Shown piece by piece: positions 50,914 through 59,720 of a stretch of 64,000 nt of DNA (position 1 is its first letter; each line of letters begins with the position of its first letter). Under the pieces are notes generated by a model. It did no database searches and had not been told where the DNA came from. It saw only the letters and a list, made by a program, of their open reading frames with translations. The stretch comes from CAVQHY01 sp963712465 (GTDB taxonomy: Bacteria; Actinomycetota; Thermoleophilia; Gaiellales; Gaiellaceae): NCBI GenBank assembly GCA_963712465.1, contig CAVQHY010000004.1, positions 62,001-126,000 of the forward strand, given 5' to 3'. The position numbers and the translations under genes were made by a program.

Positions 50914-51714
50914 CTAGTCCTGTCCGAGCGCCCCCATGTAGCCCTCCTGCTCGAGCCAGTGGCCGCCGTCGATGACGAGGTTCTCGCCGGTGATGTACCC
51001 GGCGTACGGCGAGCAGAGCGCGGTCGTCCACCAGGAGACCTCCTCGACCGTGGCGAAGCGGCCCAGCGGGATGGTCGCCGTGATCCGGTCGCGCACTTCC
51101 CGCGTCGGCCAGAGCGCGGCGCCGGCGCCCTCCGTATCGGTCGGCCCGGGGGTGATGCAGTTGACCCGGATGCCGTGACCGCCCCATTCGACGGCGAGCG
51201 TCCGCGTCATCGCGAGCAGGCCCGCCTTCGCCGAGGCGGAATGGATCGTTCCCGGGCCACCAGTCCAGGCGTAGCTCGCGAGCACGCTCAGGATCGCGCC
51301 GCCGTCTCCCTGCTCGATCATCCTGCGGCCGGCCGCCCGCGCGCAGAGGAAGCCGCCGTCGAGAACGATCCCGACCACCGCCCGCCAGCCGTTGGGGGAG
51401 AGATCCTCGGCGCGGACGACGAAGTTCCCCGCTGCGTCGTTCACCAGGGCGTCGAGACGGCCGAAAGTCTCCACGGCCGCGCCGACGAGAGCGTCGACCT
51501 GGTCGGGATCGCGCACGTCGGTCGATTGCGCGAGAGCCCGGCCCCCCGCCGACTCGACGAGCGAGACCGTCTCGGCGAGCGGCTCCGGCCGTCGGCCGGC
51601 GACGACAACTGCGGCGCCGAGACGCGCGAACTCGAGCGCCATCGCCCGCCCCATCCCCGACCCACCACCCGTGACAATCGCCACCTTGCCTTCGAACGTG
51701 CCCTCAGCCAGCAT
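50914..51714 (-). CDS. short-chain dehydrogenase, 2,4-dienoyl-CoA-reductase-like
   Basis: 266 residues. The Rossmann loop VAIVTGGGSGMGRAMALEF and the NDAAGNFVVRAEDLSPNGW segment match peroxisomal/bacterial 2,4-dienoyl-CoA reductases. The classical catalytic Tyr-x3-Lys is missing its Tyr: the motif is HSASAKAG, with the Lys kept, as is usual in the dienoyl-CoA reductase branch. It is thus expected to reduce a CoA-linked double bond with NADPH. It is the last gene of the minus acyl-CoA operon; its start overlaps the synthetase stop by 11 bp. Confidence 0.85.
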   Translation of the reverse strand: MLAEGTFEGKVAIVTGGGSGMGRAMALEFARLGAAVVVAGRRPEPLAETVSLVESAGGRALAQSTDVRDPDQVDALVGAAVETFGRLDALVNDAAGNFVVRAEDLSPNGWRAVVGIVLDGGFLCARAAGRRMIEQGDGGAILSVLASYAWTGGPGTIHSASAKAGLLAMTRTLAVEWGGHGIRVNCITPGPTDTEGAGAALWPTREVRDRITATIPLGRFATVEEVSWWTTALCSPYAGYITGENLVIDGGHWLEQEGYMGALGQD

Positions 51715-53803
51715 CCTCTTCGCCTCCCTCGGCCGGGACGATACGGGCGTCCAGCCCGAGCACCCCGTCGGCCGTCACGAGCAGTGGGTTGACCTCGATC
51801 TCGGCGATCTCCGGATGCTCGGCGGCGAGGCGTGAGAGCGCGGCGGCCGCCTCCGCTGCTGCCCTCACATCGAGCGGTGGGCGCCCGCGTGCTCCGAGCA
51901 GAAGCTGGGCGCCGCGGAGCGACCGCAGGAGCTCCTCGAGCTCGTCCGGCTCGGCCGGGGCGAGCGCCACCGCGACGTCCTCGAGGAGCTCGGCGTAAAG
52001 CCCGCCGAGGCCGACCAGGACGATCGGGCCGAATCTCGGATCCCGCCGACAGCCGGCGATCAGCTCGACACCGTTCGAGACCGACGCCATCCGCTCGACC
52101 GAGTACGCTTCCGCAGAGAGTCGAGTTGCCAGATCGGAGAACGATGCAGAGAGCTCCTCCCCACTACCAATCCCGAGCACGACTCCCCCTGCGTCCGACT
52201 TGTGGAGCAGGCCGAGCGCCTTGAGCACGACGGGGTAGCCAAGCTCCTCCGCGGCTGCCTGCGCCTCCTCGAGCGTCTGGACGGGGCGCGCCGCGGCGAA
52301 GGGCACCCCTGCGGAGGCGATCAACGAGCGTGCCTCGAAGTAACCTGTTGCGCCCTCGAGCGGAGCCGCAGGCCCGGGCAGGACGGGAACCCCGGATGGA
52401 CGACTCGCGGCCGCCCGCGCGAGGCGAACCAGGGCGGCGGCGGCGGCCTCGATCTCGCGGTACGCCGGTACGCCGCCCTCGCGCAGCGCGGCGATCGAGG
52501 GCGACGACGGGTACATGGAATGGACGACGAGCGGCCGGCCCGCCGCGGCCGCGGCACGGGCCATCCCGCGGGCGACGTCGACCTCCTCCACGCGGAACGC
52601 GTCGGAGATCTGGCTGTACCCGCCGAAGTACCCGGTCAGGAGCGCAGCGTCCACTTCGCCCGACTCGAGGACGATCCTGATCGCGTGCTCGAACATCGCG
52701 CGGTTGTCCTCGCCGCCGCCCGCGAAGTCCACGGGATTCCTGGTCGAAGCGGTTTCGGGTACGACCGCGGCGAGGCGTTCGCGGATGCCGAGGGAGAGTT
52801 CCGGCAGCTCCAACCCAGACACGACAGCCACGTCGGCGGCGACGACGCCATGCCCGCCCCCGTCCCCGACCACGGCAACACGTGGGCCGCGCGGGAGCGA
52901 AGGGCTCAGAAGCGCTTGCGCTGTGTCGATGAGCTCGCGGGGCGTCGTGACTCGGATCATCCCGGCGGCCCGGCACGCGGCTTCTACCGCAGCGAGGTCG
53001 CTGGCGAGCGCGCCCGTGTGCGAGCGCGCAGCGTCGGCGCTCGCCTCGCTCGCACCCGCGGCCAGGAGCACCACCGGCTTGCCGGCCGCCACGGCCCGGG
53101 CGGCCGCCGAGGCGAAGGCGCGCCCGTCGCGGAAGTCCTCGCAGTAAAGGGCAATCACGCGGGTCGGCTCGTGCTCGGCGAGCGCCGTCAGGAGCTCGGC
53201 GGCCTCGAGGTCGGCCTGGTTGCCCAGTGACGCGAACCGCGAGAAGCCGAGGCCGTAGTCGGCGGCGAGCAGGGCGAGCTCCAGGGCGAGGTTGCCGCTC
53301 TGCGAGACGAACCCGATCGGCCCCGCCGGAAGCTCGGTCCAGCCGAGGTCGAGCTCGGCGCCCGCGTCGAATACGCCAAGGCAGTTCGGGCCGAGGAGGA
53401 CGGCGCCCGCCTCGCGCACGCGCCTAGCGGCCGCGTCCTCGCGAGCCTTTCCCTCGGGGCCGAGCTCGCCGAGCCCTGCGCTGATACCGACGATCGCGCG
53501 CGCTCCTTGGGTCAGCGAGTCCTCGACCGCCTGCTCGAACCCGGCCGCAGGAACCGCGACGGCGACGCACTCCGCGGGCCCGGGAAGTTCGGCCAGGGAG
53601 CGGTACGACTGCCGGCCGTGGATCTCGGCGCCGTTGCGGTTGACGAGATAGACGTCCCTGCGATGCGCGCCCCGGAGCGCCCCCTTCGAGAGCCAGTGGC
53701 CCCATTTCTGCGGGTCGTTGGAGGCGCCGAGCACCGCCACCGAGCGTGGATCGAACAGCGGCGTCAGATCCCGCCGCGGCGGTGCCGAGGCCACGTCGTT
53801 CAC
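51704..53803 (-). CDS. ADP-forming acyl-CoA synthetase, second copy
   Basis: 699 residues from GTG overlapping the acyl-CoA dehydrogenase stop (GTGA). Features in order are the CoA-binding LFDPRSVAVLGASNDPQKWG, the SQSGNLALELALL loop, the phosphohistidine in ARSHTGALASDLA near 245-257, and the ATP-grasp half with GYPVVLKALGLLHKSDAGGV and EIEVNPLLV. It is homologous to the 37042-39039 enzyme with clear sequence differences. An open stretch upstream in the same frame only mirrors the dehydrogenase gene and is not coding. Confidence 0.92.
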   Translation of the reverse strand: MNDVASAPPRRDLTPLFDPRSVAVLGASNDPQKWGHWLSKGALRGAHRRDVYLVNRNGAEIHGRQSYRSLAELPGPAECVAVAVPAAGFEQAVEDSLTQGARAIVGISAGLGELGPEGKAREDAAARRVREAGAVLLGPNCLGVFDAGAELDLGWTELPAGPIGFVSQSGNLALELALLAADYGLGFSRFASLGNQADLEAAELLTALAEHEPTRVIALYCEDFRDGRAFASAAARAVAAGKPVVLLAAGASEASADAARSHTGALASDLAAVEAACRAAGMIRVTTPRELIDTAQALLSPSLPRGPRVAVVGDGGGHGVVAADVAVVSGLELPELSLGIRERLAAVVPETASTRNPVDFAGGGEDNRAMFEHAIRIVLESGEVDAALLTGYFGGYSQISDAFRVEEVDVARGMARAAAAAGRPLVVHSMYPSSPSIAALREGGVPAYREIEAAAAALVRLARAAASRPSGVPVLPGPAAPLEGATGYFEARSLIASAGVPFAAARPVQTLEEAQAAAEELGYPVVLKALGLLHKSDAGGVVLGIGSGEELSASFSDLATRLSAEAYSVERMASVSNGVELIAGCRRDPRFGPIVLVGLGGLYAELLEDVAVALAPAEPDELEELLRSLRGAQLLLGARGRPPLDVRAAAEAAAALSRLAAEHPEIAEIEVNPLLVTADGVLGLDARIVPAEGGEEDAG

Positions 53804-54972
53804 CCGGCCAGGAGCTTTCGGGAGATGATCAGGCGCTGGATGTCGGACGTGCCTTCCTCGATCTCCTCGAGCTTCGCGTCGCGCATCCACTTCTCGACGG
53901 GGTACTCGCGCGAGTAGCCCCAGCCGCCGAGGGTCTGGACGGCCGCCCAGGTGCACCACATCGCCGTCTCGGAGGCCGCGAGCTTCGCCATCGCCGCCTC
54001 CAGGGGCGCGGCCTCGCCCGCGTCGAGCTTTCGGGCGGCACGCCAGACGAGGAGCCGCGCGGCGTCGACCCGGACGGCCATGTCCGCGAGCCGGAAGGCG
54101 ACCGCCTGGTGCTCGGCGATCGGCTTGCCGAACTGCACCCGCTCCTTCGCGTAGCCGACCGCGTACTCGAGCGCGGCGCGGGCGAGCCCGACCGCGCTTG
54201 CCCCCAGCGTCACGCGTGAGGCGTCGAACGTGTGCATCAGCCCGTAGAACCCCTGTCCTTCGTCGCCGAGCCGGCGGTCGTCCGCGACGAAGCACTCCTC
54301 GAGGAACATCTCGGCGTTGACGATCGCCCGCTGGCCCATCTTCCTCATCGGCGCGCCGAAGGAGAGGCCCGCGTCGCCCTTCTCGATGACGAACGCCGTG
54401 ACGCCCTTCGACCTCGTCCCGGGCGCGACCGTGGCGAAGACCACGTAGAGCTCGCCGACGCCGCCGTTCGAGATCCAGCTCTTCTGGCCGCGGAGGACGT
54501 AGCCGCCGTCGGCCCGGGTCGCGGTCGTCGTCATCGACGCCGCGTCCGATCCCGACCCGGGCTCGGTCGTTGCGAGCGCCGTCAGCGGCGGCCGTTCCCC
54601 GGCAATCGGCTCGATCCAGCGCCGCTTCTGCTCCTCCGTTCCGAGCTCGAGGATCGGCTTGGCGAAGAACCCGCCCGACGTGATCAGGTTGCCGATCCCG
54701 GAGCAGCCCCAGGAGAGCTCCTCCTGGACGAGGCACTGGGTCAGATGGTCGGTCATGCCGCCGCCGCCGTACTCCTCCGGGAGCATGTAGGAGGTCAGTC
54801 CGAGCGAGGCGGCCTTGTACCAGATCTCCCACGGGGTCTCGACGTCGGCCTCGTCCACCGCGAGCGAGATCGGGCGGATCTCCTTCTGCGCGAACTCGCG
54901 GCAGACGGCCTGGATCTCGCGCTGCTCGGAGGTGAGATCGAGGATCTCGGCGGTCGCGGTCACGGCGCACAT
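53800..54972 (-). CDS. acyl-CoA dehydrogenase, second copy
   Basis: 390 residues. FAD/substrate motifs are ALATTEPGSGSDAASM near 131-146 and KSWISNGGVGELYVVFA near 164. The catalytic Glu is in LEEIEEGTSDIQRLIISRKL near the C-terminus. It has the standard four-helix ends of the family. The start overlaps the MFS gene by 13 bp and the stop overlaps the synthetase start, so MFS, dehydrogenase, synthetase and SDR are one translational chain: uptake, activation, oxidation and reduction of an acid. Confidence 0.93.
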   Translation of the reverse strand: MCAVTATAEILDLTSEQREIQAVCREFAQKEIRPISLAVDEADVETPWEIWYKAASLGLTSYMLPEEYGGGGMTDHLTQCLVQEELSWGCSGIGNLITSGGFFAKPILELGTEEQKRRWIEPIAGERPPLTALATTEPGSGSDAASMTTTATRADGGYVLRGQKSWISNGGVGELYVVFATVAPGTRSKGVTAFVIEKGDAGLSFGAPMRKMGQRAIVNAEMFLEECFVADDRRLGDEGQGFYGLMHTFDASRVTLGASAVGLARAALEYAVGYAKERVQFGKPIAEHQAVAFRLADMAVRVDAARLLVWRAARKLDAGEAAPLEAAMAKLAASETAMWCTWAAVQTLGGWGYSREYPVEKWMRDAKLEEIEEGTSDIQRLIISRKLLAG

Positions 54973-56156
54973 CGTTGCATCGCCGCGGCCGACCCCGCCG
55001 TCGCAGCCGGAACGGTCCGGCGGAGGACGGAGAGAGGCCCGCGCTCGACGGCCAGCAGCGTGAGCGCGCAGACCCCGGCGAGGAGCAGGTACGTGGCGGC
55101 GTCACCGAGCGCGTCGGCGAACGCGGCGCCCAGCGCCGCTCCCACGATGGCTCCGGGAGCCCAACCGACGTTGAGAAGTGCGAATCCGAAGGCCTGGTCG
55201 ATCCCGGCCGCTTCTGCGCCGTCGGAGAGAAGCGTCGTGCCCGGGACGAAGAACGTCGCGAAGGCGATGCCGCCGAGGCAGACGAGCACCGCGAGCACCC
55301 ACTCGTTTGCCGGCCAGGGCAGGAGGAGGCAGAAGCCGGTCGCGGCGACGAGCGTGAAGCGGATCGGCGGCAGGCGGCCGTGCCGATCGGAGAGGCGGCC
55401 GAGAACGGGGCTCCAGACGACCTCGATCGCGGCGGAGACCAGGAAGACGATGCCGATCCCGAGCTCCGACACCCCGAGCTCGTCGAGCCGTAGCGGGCCG
55501 AGCACGCCGAGCACTCCGAGGAGGAGCGAGGGGAGGACGAGAAACCACATGCCTGCCGCGACGAGCGGCTCGCGGGCGGTCGTCACGAGGTCACGGAGCG
55601 GAGGGCTCTCGGCCGGCGGGAAGGCCGGTGTCGCCGCTGCCCAGATGCCGAGCACGATCCCGAACGCCCCGACGGCGGCGAACGCCGGCCCCCGGCCAAC
55701 GAGCGCTGCGACCCCTCCGAGGACCGGCCCGAGCAGCGCTCCGAAGACCGCCGCTCCCATCGCGACGCCGATCATCTCCCCGCGGCGGTCGGTGGGGGAG
55801 GCCGAGATGAGCCACGTCAGCCCGCCGGTCCAGGCGAGTCCGGCGCCGAAGCCCTGCCCGAGACGCGCCAGGTCGGCCACCCAGCTCGAGTCGGCGTAGC
55901 CGAACACGACGCTCAGGAGCGAGAGCATCGCCAGGCCGATCAGCACCGTCGGCTTCACGCCCAGGCGTGTGGTGAGCCACGCCGCCGGCACGGCGGAGAG
56001 CAGCCCGCCGATCGCGTAGCACGCGACGAGGACCCCGGCTCCCGTCTTCGAGAGGCCGAACTCCTCAGTCAGGCTCGGCAGGATCGGCGAGAGCGCCGAG
56101 AAGTAGATCGTCTCGACCATGACGATGGAGGACACGAGCGCAAGAAGCCGCCGCAC
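54960..56156 (-). CDS. major facilitator superfamily transporter
   Basis: 398 residues with about 12 predicted helices; TM1 starts LLALVSSIVMVETIYFSALS. The loop 2-3 motif is TTRLGVKPTVLIG, and a second half repeat has LGRLSDRHGRLPPIR. It is first in the acyl-CoA operon, so import of its carboxylic substrate is a reasonable guess; efflux cannot be excluded. It is divergent from the SnoaL-like gene by 36 bp. Confidence 0.88.
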   Translation of the reverse strand: MRRLLALVSSIVMVETIYFSALSPILPSLTEEFGLSKTGAGVLVACYAIGGLLSAVPAAWLTTRLGVKPTVLIGLAMLSLLSVVFGYADSSWVADLARLGQGFGAGLAWTGGLTWLISASPTDRRGEMIGVAMGAAVFGALLGPVLGGVAALVGRGPAFAAVGAFGIVLGIWAAATPAFPPAESPPLRDLVTTAREPLVAAGMWFLVLPSLLLGVLGVLGPLRLDELGVSELGIGIVFLVSAAIEVVWSPVLGRLSDRHGRLPPIRFTLVAATGFCLLLPWPANEWVLAVLVCLGGIAFATFFVPGTTLLSDGAEAAGIDQAFGFALLNVGWAPGAIVGAALGAAFADALGDAATYLLLAGVCALTLLAVERGPLSVLRRTVPAATAGSAAAMQRCAP

Positions 56157-56192
56157 GCGGCCGACTCTACACGCGCGTTACGCTCCCTCTCA

Positions 56193-56564
56193 GTGGGCTC
56201 GGCCGAGGTCGTCAGGCGCTACTGGGAGTCAATGGAGGCCCGCGACTGGGACGCGACCGCCGCCACTCTCGCGGAGAACGTCGTCGTCGACTGGCCGCAC
56301 ACGGGCGAGCGCTTCCAGAGCCGGGAGAACGTCGTCGGCGTCAACCGCGCGTACCCCGAAGGGTGGTCGATCGAGGTGCGGCGGATCGTCGCGGACGGCG
56401 ACGCGGTCGCGGCCGAGGTGGCGGTCGCCGAGCCCGACGGTGTCGCGCACTGCTCGGGCTTCTATCAGCTCGAGGCAGGGTTGATCGCGCGGGCGACCGA
56501 GTACTGGACCGACGCGGGCGCCGAGGAGCCGCCGGCCTGGCGGCGACGGTTCGCCGCTACCTGA
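56193..56564 (+). CDS. SnoaL-like / NTF2-fold polyketide-cyclase-family protein
   Basis: 123 residues from GTG. The N-terminus VVRRYWESMEARDWDATAATLAEN and the strand pattern VVVDWPHTGERFQSRENVVG fit SnoaL-like domains, a cone-shaped fold used as isomerase, hydrolase or ligand binder. No function can be assigned from the sequence. It stands alone between divergent and convergent neighbours. Confidence 0.75.
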   Translation: MGSAEVVRRYWESMEARDWDATAATLAENVVVDWPHTGERFQSRENVVGVNRAYPEGWSIEVRRIVADGDAVAAEVAVAEPDGVAHCSGFYQLEAGLIARATEYWTDAGAEEPPAWRRRFAAT

Positions 56565-56586
56565 TGTGACGCGTACCAGGCCGATC

Positions 56587-57267
56587 TCACCAGGGAATCG
56601 GCTTGCGATCCCGGAAGAACCCGCCCGTCGGGCCGTCGTCGGGCAGCGTCGCGAGCCACACCGCCGTGTCCGCGCCCTGCTCGACCGGACGCGAGGCGCC
56701 CGCTCCGCCCATGTCGGTCCTGACCCAGCCGGGGCACAGGGAGTTGACGAGGATTCCGGTTCCGCGAAGCTCCGAGGAGAGGATGCGGGTCAGGGCGTTG
56801 AGGGCCGTCTTCGAGACGCGGTAGCCGGGCGTGCCGGCGCCCATGTCGCTGAGCTGAGCCATCCCCGTCGAGACGTTGACGATCCGCCCGTAGCCGCCGC
56901 GTTCCATGAGGGGGATCGCGGCGCGTGCACAGCGCCAGGCCCCGAAGAGGTTCGTCTCGAGCGTCTGCTCGACGAGGTCGAGGTCTGCGTCGCGCCCGTA
57001 GGTGCCCTCGTCGACGAGGATGCCGGCGTTGTTGACGAGGACGTCGAGGCGCTCGAGGCTGCCGAAGAGCGCGTCGACGCTCGCCTGGTCGGTGACGTCG
57101 AGCTGTCGCGGCTCGACGGACATGCCCGTGAGGCCGGCGGCCGCGGCCTCGGCCTTCGTGAGATCGCGCGCGGCGAGGATCGGTGTCAGCCCGAGGCCGG
57201 CGAGCTGGCGGACGACCTCGAGGCCGAGGCCGCGGTTGGCGCCCGTGACGACGGCGACGCGCTCCAT
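56587..57267 (-). CDS. short-chain dehydrogenase (carbonyl-reductase type)
   Basis: 226 residues from the ATG at 57265-57267. NADP-loop VAVVTGANRGLGLEVVRQL, NNAG motif VLVNNAGILVDEG near 80, catalytic Ser in VNVSTGMAQ and Tyr-x3-Lys as GYRVSKTALNALT near 150 are all present. PGWVRTDMGG follows as in carbonyl reductases. The substrate is unknown. It follows the epimerase-like gene with an 11-bp gap on the same strand. Confidence 0.9.
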   Translation of the reverse strand: MERVAVVTGANRGLGLEVVRQLAGLGLTPILAARDLTKAEAAAAGLTGMSVEPRQLDVTDQASVDALFGSLERLDVLVNNAGILVDEGTYGRDADLDLVEQTLETNLFGAWRCARAAIPLMERGGYGRIVNVSTGMAQLSDMGAGTPGYRVSKTALNALTRILSSELRGTGILVNSLCPGWVRTDMGGAGASRPVEQGADTAVWLATLPDDGPTGGFFRDRKPIPW

Positions 57268-57278
57268 GTCGCTCCACG

Positions 57279-58283
57279 CTACCCGGCGTCGACGACGCCG
57301 TGCGCGACGAGCCAGTCGACGGACTCGCGGATCGCCTGGAACGACGTGTATCGAGGCCGGTACCCGAGCAGGCGCTCCGCCTTCGCGATCGAGCCGTTGG
57401 CGCTGTGCGCGACGTGATCCCAGGTCATCGCCGCGTCGCCGACCGACACGGCGGCGGCGAACTCGTCCCACGGCAGGAAGCGAAGCCTCGCCTCGCGCTC
57501 GAACCAGGAGGCGACGGTCTCCGCGTAGCCGCGCATCGTCACCGCGGCGGGCGAGACGACGTGGAACGACTCGCCGACGCTCACGCTCCGGTTGGCGATC
57601 GCTCCCATGAATGCCTGCGCCACGTCGTCCGCGTGCACGTGGTGGAGCGTCTCCATGCCGACGTTCGGCAGGACGAGCTCCTCGCCGCGCGCGATCGTCT
57701 GAAACACCTGCGGGTTGTTGTTTCCCTGCGGGTTCACCGGGTTGTGCCCGGGCCCGACGATGTGCCCGGGATGGAGCACGGTCGCCGGAAAGCCGTTCAG
57801 CCGCGCTTCGCGCAGGAGGTACGCCTCGATCGCGGCCTTGTCGACGCCGTAGTCCATGAACAGGTAGGGATCGACGGGCGCGTCGGCGGGAATGTCGTAC
57901 TTCGGCAGCGGCTTGCGCGGCATCTCCTCCGTGAGCGGAACCTCGACCGGGTGCCCGTGCACCCACACCGTCCCGCAGGAGAGAAAGTGCTGGACCGAGC
58001 CTCGAAGCGCCTCGACGATCTGTCCGGCGCTCACGGGCGTGAAGCAGACCATGTCGACGACGACGTCCGGCTCGAGCTCGGCGATGTCCGTCCCGAAGGT
58101 CCCGGCGGACTCCGCGGCGTCGCGGTCGAGCGTCACCCGGCGCACCGACTTCCAGGCGGGGTGCGGGAGGTAGGGCTCGCTCAGACCGCGCGAGACGTTG
58201 ACGACCTCGTAGCCGGCCTCGACGAGGCGGGGAACAAGGTACGTCCCCGTATGTCCCGTACCACCGATGACCACTGCGCGCAC
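57279..58283 (-). CDS. NAD-dependent epimerase/dehydratase family protein
   Basis: 334 residues. The extended-SDR glycine motif is GGTGHTGTYLVPRL (residues 7-20). The usual active-site Tyr-x3-Lys appears as DYGVDKAAIEAYL near 163-175. HPGHIVGPGHNPVNPQGNNN and HHVHADDVAQAFMGAI follow as in the family. It acts on a nucleotide sugar or related carbonyl; the exact reaction is not clear. It forms a three-gene minus run with the amine oxidase upstream (11-bp gap) and the SDR downstream. Confidence 0.85.
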   Translation of the reverse strand: MRAVVIGGTGHTGTYLVPRLVEAGYEVVNVSRGLSEPYLPHPAWKSVRRVTLDRDAAESAGTFGTDIAELEPDVVVDMVCFTPVSAGQIVEALRGSVQHFLSCGTVWVHGHPVEVPLTEEMPRKPLPKYDIPADAPVDPYLFMDYGVDKAAIEAYLLREARLNGFPATVLHPGHIVGPGHNPVNPQGNNNPQVFQTIARGEELVLPNVGMETLHHVHADDVAQAFMGAIANRSVSVGESFHVVSPAAVTMRGYAETVASWFEREARLRFLPWDEFAAAVSVGDAAMTWDHVAHSANGSIAKAERLLGYRPRYTSFQAIRESVDWLVAHGVVDAG

Positions 58284-58294
58284 GATCTCTCCCT

Positions 58295-59494
58295 TCAGGA
58301 GGCTTCGAGGATCTCGGCAGCCGCGCGCTCACCGGCGAGGACGGCGCCGTTCATGTAGCTGGGCAGCGGGGAGGCCTCGGCGCCCGCGAAGTGGATCCGC
58401 CCATGCGGCTCGCCGAGGCGCCGCCCCCAGGAGAGAAGCTGCCCGGGCCCGAGGATGAGGTAGCTGCCGCGGGTGAACGGCTCTTCCGACCAGTCGACCG
58501 CCCGGTAGGCACGCGGCTTCCCGCCGGCGAGCGCACGCACCCGTTCTGGTCGCCGAGCGGCCGCCGCGCCGGCGAACAGCACGAGCAGCCGCTCGTCGTC
58601 GTGGGAGCGGTAGACGACGCCGTCGGGCGTCACCTGATCGTCCGGGAGCGCGGGCGTCTCGTCGAAGAGCGCCGCGGCCTTGATCACCTCGCCGTAGCGT
58701 GCCTGCGCGAGCGCCTCCTCCCTGAACGCCGGGAGCGGCGGGTCGAAGCGGAGCCTGCGCTGCATCGTCAGCGGGATCGCGACGACGGCCCGCCCGGCCT
58801 CGACGGCGCTTCCGTCGGCGAGGCGCACGCGAACCCCGCCGCCGTCCTGCTCGAGCGCTGCGGCCTCCGTCCCGAGGCGCACGCGGTCGCCGAGCTCCTC
58901 GGCCAGCCGCACGGCAACCGCGCTCGGGCCGCCGACGAAGCGCAGCTCGAGGCCGTGCGTCGCCGCTCCCGCGGCGACCTTGCTCGCGTAGTGGAGGAGG
59001 GAGGTGTGCTCGATCGGGACCGACGACGACGCGACCGAGTACCAGGTCTCGGCGACCTCGAGGAGACGCTGCGAGGCGCCGCGGGCGACGAGCCAGCCGC
59101 CGAGCGTCTGGGCGTCGACGTCCGCCGCCCCGTCGAGGTCCTCCGGGTGGTTCGGGTCGATGCGGGCGGCGAGCCCGGCGACCTCGGTCTCGAGCGCCTC
59201 GAAGAGCGCGAGGTCGTCCCCGTCGAGCGGTGGCACCCTGTCGTTGGCCCAGCGGTCGACGCGCACGGTTGCGACGCCCAGCCGCTCCGCCAGCTCGAGT
59301 AGCGCCGTGTGCGCGTCGTCGACTGCCTCGCAACCCCCGTCGTAGCTGACATCGTCGGCGACCTCCACGCGCCAGGCGCGCCCGCCGACCCGTTGCCGGG
59401 CCTCGAGCACGACCACCTCGCCGCCTGCCCGGGCGAGGCGGTTGGCGGCCGCGAGGCCCGAGAGTCCCGCTCCGATGACGACCGTGCCTGTCAT
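58295..59494 (-). CDS. FAD-dependent amine oxidase (monoamine-oxidase family)
   Basis: 399 residues from the ATG at 59492-59494; an upstream ATG adds a charged 15-residue leader that overlaps the tRNA leader region and is less likely. The dinucleotide-binding VVIGAGLSGLAAANRLARAG is at the start, RVGGRAWR near 42, and the C-terminal FAD loop is RIHFAGAEASPLPSYMNGAVLAGERAA. It may oxidise an amine, or act as a desaturase/protoporphyrinogen-oxidase-like enzyme. Soluble; no membrane anchor is seen. Confidence 0.87.
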   Translation of the reverse strand: MTGTVVIGAGLSGLAAANRLARAGGEVVVLEARQRVGGRAWRVEVADDVSYDGGCEAVDDAHTALLELAERLGVATVRVDRWANDRVPPLDGDDLALFEALETEVAGLAARIDPNHPEDLDGAADVDAQTLGGWLVARGASQRLLEVAETWYSVASSSVPIEHTSLLHYASKVAAGAATHGLELRFVGGPSAVAVRLAEELGDRVRLGTEAAALEQDGGGVRVRLADGSAVEAGRAVVAIPLTMQRRLRFDPPLPAFREEALAQARYGEVIKAAALFDETPALPDDQVTPDGVVYRSHDDERLLVLFAGAAAARRPERVRALAGGKPRAYRAVDWSEEPFTRGSYLILGPGQLLSWGRRLGEPHGRIHFAGAEASPLPSYMNGAVLAGERAAAEILEAS

Positions 59495-59538
59495 GCCCCG
59501 AGAACGAGAACGCTCCCTGCGGTCGGGAGCGTCGTGCA

Positions 59539-59623
59539 TGCGCTGGAGAGGACTTGAACCTCCACGGCCTATGCGGCCACTAGGCCCTCAACCTAGCGCG
59601 TCTACCAATTCCGCCACCAGCGC
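59539..59623 (-). tRNA. tRNA-Leu (anticodon GAG)
   Basis: The minus strand folds as a class II tRNA of 85 nt. The acceptor arm pairs GCGCTGG with CCAGCGC, discriminator A. The anticodon stem CTAGG/CCTAG holds the loop TTGAGGG (anticodon GAG). A long variable arm and GGTTCAAGTCC T-loop follow. No CCA is encoded. Confidence 0.96.
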
Positions 59624-59657
59624 CTGAGGGACGCCAAGTCTAGCGCCTCGCGAGAGC

Positions 59658-59686
59658 TTGACGTCGTCCGGAACCCGCGCTACCGT
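59658..59686 (+). promoter_or_regulatory. lexA promoter
   Basis: TTGACG (59658-59663), a 17-base spacer and TACCGT (59681-59686) make a good actinobacterial sigma70-type promoter (TAnnnT -10). The SOS box begins 5 bp after the -10, at the expected transcription start. Confidence 0.7.
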
Positions 59687-59690
59687 GGAG

Positions 59691-59704
59691 CGAACAGACG
59701 TTCG
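59691..59704. promoter_or_regulatory. SOS box (LexA operator)
   Basis: CGAACAGACGTTCG is a perfect CGAAC-N4-GTTCG dyad, the Gram-positive/actinobacterial LexA site. It lies between the promoter and the lexA start, giving autorepression that is relieved by DNA damage. Confidence 0.92.
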
Positions 59705-59720
59705 ACCCACGGGGGCCGAG

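Noticed and set aside
53804..55105. Upstream extension of the second acyl-CoA synthetase to a 1133-residue protein
   Set aside because: The extra part is out-of-frame reading of the acyl-CoA dehydrogenase gene; the GTG at 53803 gives a full-length family protein.
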